Of a stretch of 64,000 nt of DNA, positions 63,678-64,000 are shown piece after piece. The notes below the pieces were generated by a model that worked only from the letters and a program-made list of their open reading frames with translations, was not told the origin of the DNA and did not search any database. Origin of the DNA: Alphaproteobacteria bacterium (GTDB lineage: Bacteria; Pseudomonadota; Alphaproteobacteria; Rhodobacterales; Rhodobacteraceae); contig VGDH01000001.1 of assembly GCA_016869835.1 (NCBI GenBank), positions 34,985-98,984 on the forward strand. Reading direction: 5' to 3'. Position numbers and translations under genes: made by a program. The first letter of the stretch is position 1. Each line of letters begins with the position of its first letter.

Positions 63678-64000
63678 TCTTTCCCTGATCTCCGAGGCCG
63701 TGCGCGAGGCGGGTGCGGTTGCGATGCGATTTTGGAAAGCCGATCCGAAGGTCTGGGAAAAACCCGGCCTTGGCCCGGTCACCGAGGCGGATCTGGCGGT
63801 GAATGACCTTCTGGCCAGCCGTTTGCGCAAGGAGCGCCCCGGATATGGCTGGCTGTCTGAAGAAAGTCCGGACGATCTGACAAGGCTGAATACTGAACGA
63901 ACGTTCATATTGGACCCGATTGATGGCACAAGGGCCTTCGTCGCCGGTGAAAGGCATTTTTCAATTTCGGTTGGGTTGGTCGAGAAGGGCAAGGTCATCG
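63664..64000 (+). CDS. cysQ: Inositol monophosphatase family protein, CysQ-like (partial)
   Basis: The 5' part of a 3'(2'),5'-bisphosphate nucleotidase, cut by the window end (112 codons visible). Metal-binding motifs are PVTEADLAVNDLL, SEESPDD and the signature FILDPIDGTRAFVAG. Start is TTG at 63664 inside the pmbA 3' end (14-base overlap), giving LPAHDLSLI; no ATG fits. CysQ recycles PAP from sulfate assimilation and sulfotransfer. CysQ rather than another IMPase is the best reading but unproved. Confidence 0.8.
   Translation, partial: MPAHDLSLISEAVREAGAVAMRFWKADPKVWEKPGLGPVTEADLAVNDLLASRLRKERPGYGWLSEESPDDLTRLNTERTFILDPIDGTRAFVAGERHFSISVGLVEKGKVI

Overview
The window is a high-GC stretch of an alphaproteobacterial chromosome, almost certainly Rhodobacteraceae/Paracoccaceae (Rhodobacter, Gemmobacter or a relative). 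This rests on the Rhodobacterales block rsh-DUF2062-pdxJ-lepB-rnc-era-DUF1491-recO, a CcrM methyltransferase with GANTC sites near its gene, a GTTC-N7-GTTC SOS box, an imuA-imuB-dnaE2 cassette, FnrL-type boxes, a CenR-like response regulator and Rhodobacterales-only DUF families. There is no phage, plasmid, IS, CRISPR, tRNA or rRNA signal. It reads as ordinary core chromosome with accessory metabolic islands. REGION BY REGION. 0-11.8 kb: an oxidoreductase and an MFS carrier, then the minus-strand housekeeping block folK, rpoZ, rsh, DUF2062, pdxJ, lepB, a DUF805-signal peptidase fusion that lacks its catalytic residues, rnc, era, DUF1491 and recO. 11.9-21.5 kb: NYN protein, YqaA-like membrane protein, ispH, two hypothetical proteins, a lipoprotein, an M23 peptidase, a LysR gene broken by one stop codon, an OmpA-like protein, GNAT, a CinA-like protein and map. 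21.6-27.7 kb: SRAP-imuA-imuB-dnaE2, a four-gene SOS mutagenesis operon behind a canonical SOS box. 27.8-33.4 kb: sulfotransferase, PQQ-type sugar dehydrogenase, xthA, a 440-base intergenic region with two tandem candidate small RNAs and an FNR box, cenR, ribA and an L,D-transpeptidase. 33.5-38.4 kb: a 3-oxoadipyl-CoA-type thiolase, then a sulfur locus. That locus is a Tat-exported sulfide:quinone oxidoreductase gene (nonsense-interrupted) plus DUF5368, divergent from a SulP carrier, with an FNR box and an AT palindrome between them. 38.6-41 kb: pxpABC, 5-oxoprolinase. 41-46.7 kb: protocatechuate catabolism, pcaQ divergent from pcaD-C-H-G, a BKACE gene and pcaB. 46.7-53.7 kb: CoA transferase, dsbA-like, dciA, mutY, alkB (nonsense-interrupted), ccrM, rnhB and an unreported-looking 68-residue membrane protein. 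53.8-59.2 kb: a small exported protein, a membrane-tethered winged-helix regulator and an RND efflux pair. 59.2-64 kb: enoyl-CoA hydratase, SDR, DUF2125, pmbA/tldD-like and the start of cysQ. HOW THE GENES WORK TOGETHER. PcaHG, PcaB, PcaC and PcaD take protocatechuate to 3-oxoadipate. PcaF lies 7 kb away and no pcaIJ is present, so the BKACE embedded in the operon may supply an alternative cleavage. SRAP, ImuA, ImuB and DnaE2 form a DNA-damage mutagenesis unit. SQR and SulP suggest sulfide oxidation with sulfur-oxyanion transport under oxygen control. The most noteworthy items are the pseudo-signal-peptidase fusion, the tandem anti-Shine-Dalgarno RNAs with a perfect FNR box, a dispersed intergenic repeat absorbed into the 5' end of dnaE2, and three otherwise intact genes each carrying one in-frame stop. 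All calls were made by reading the sequence; no database search was run.
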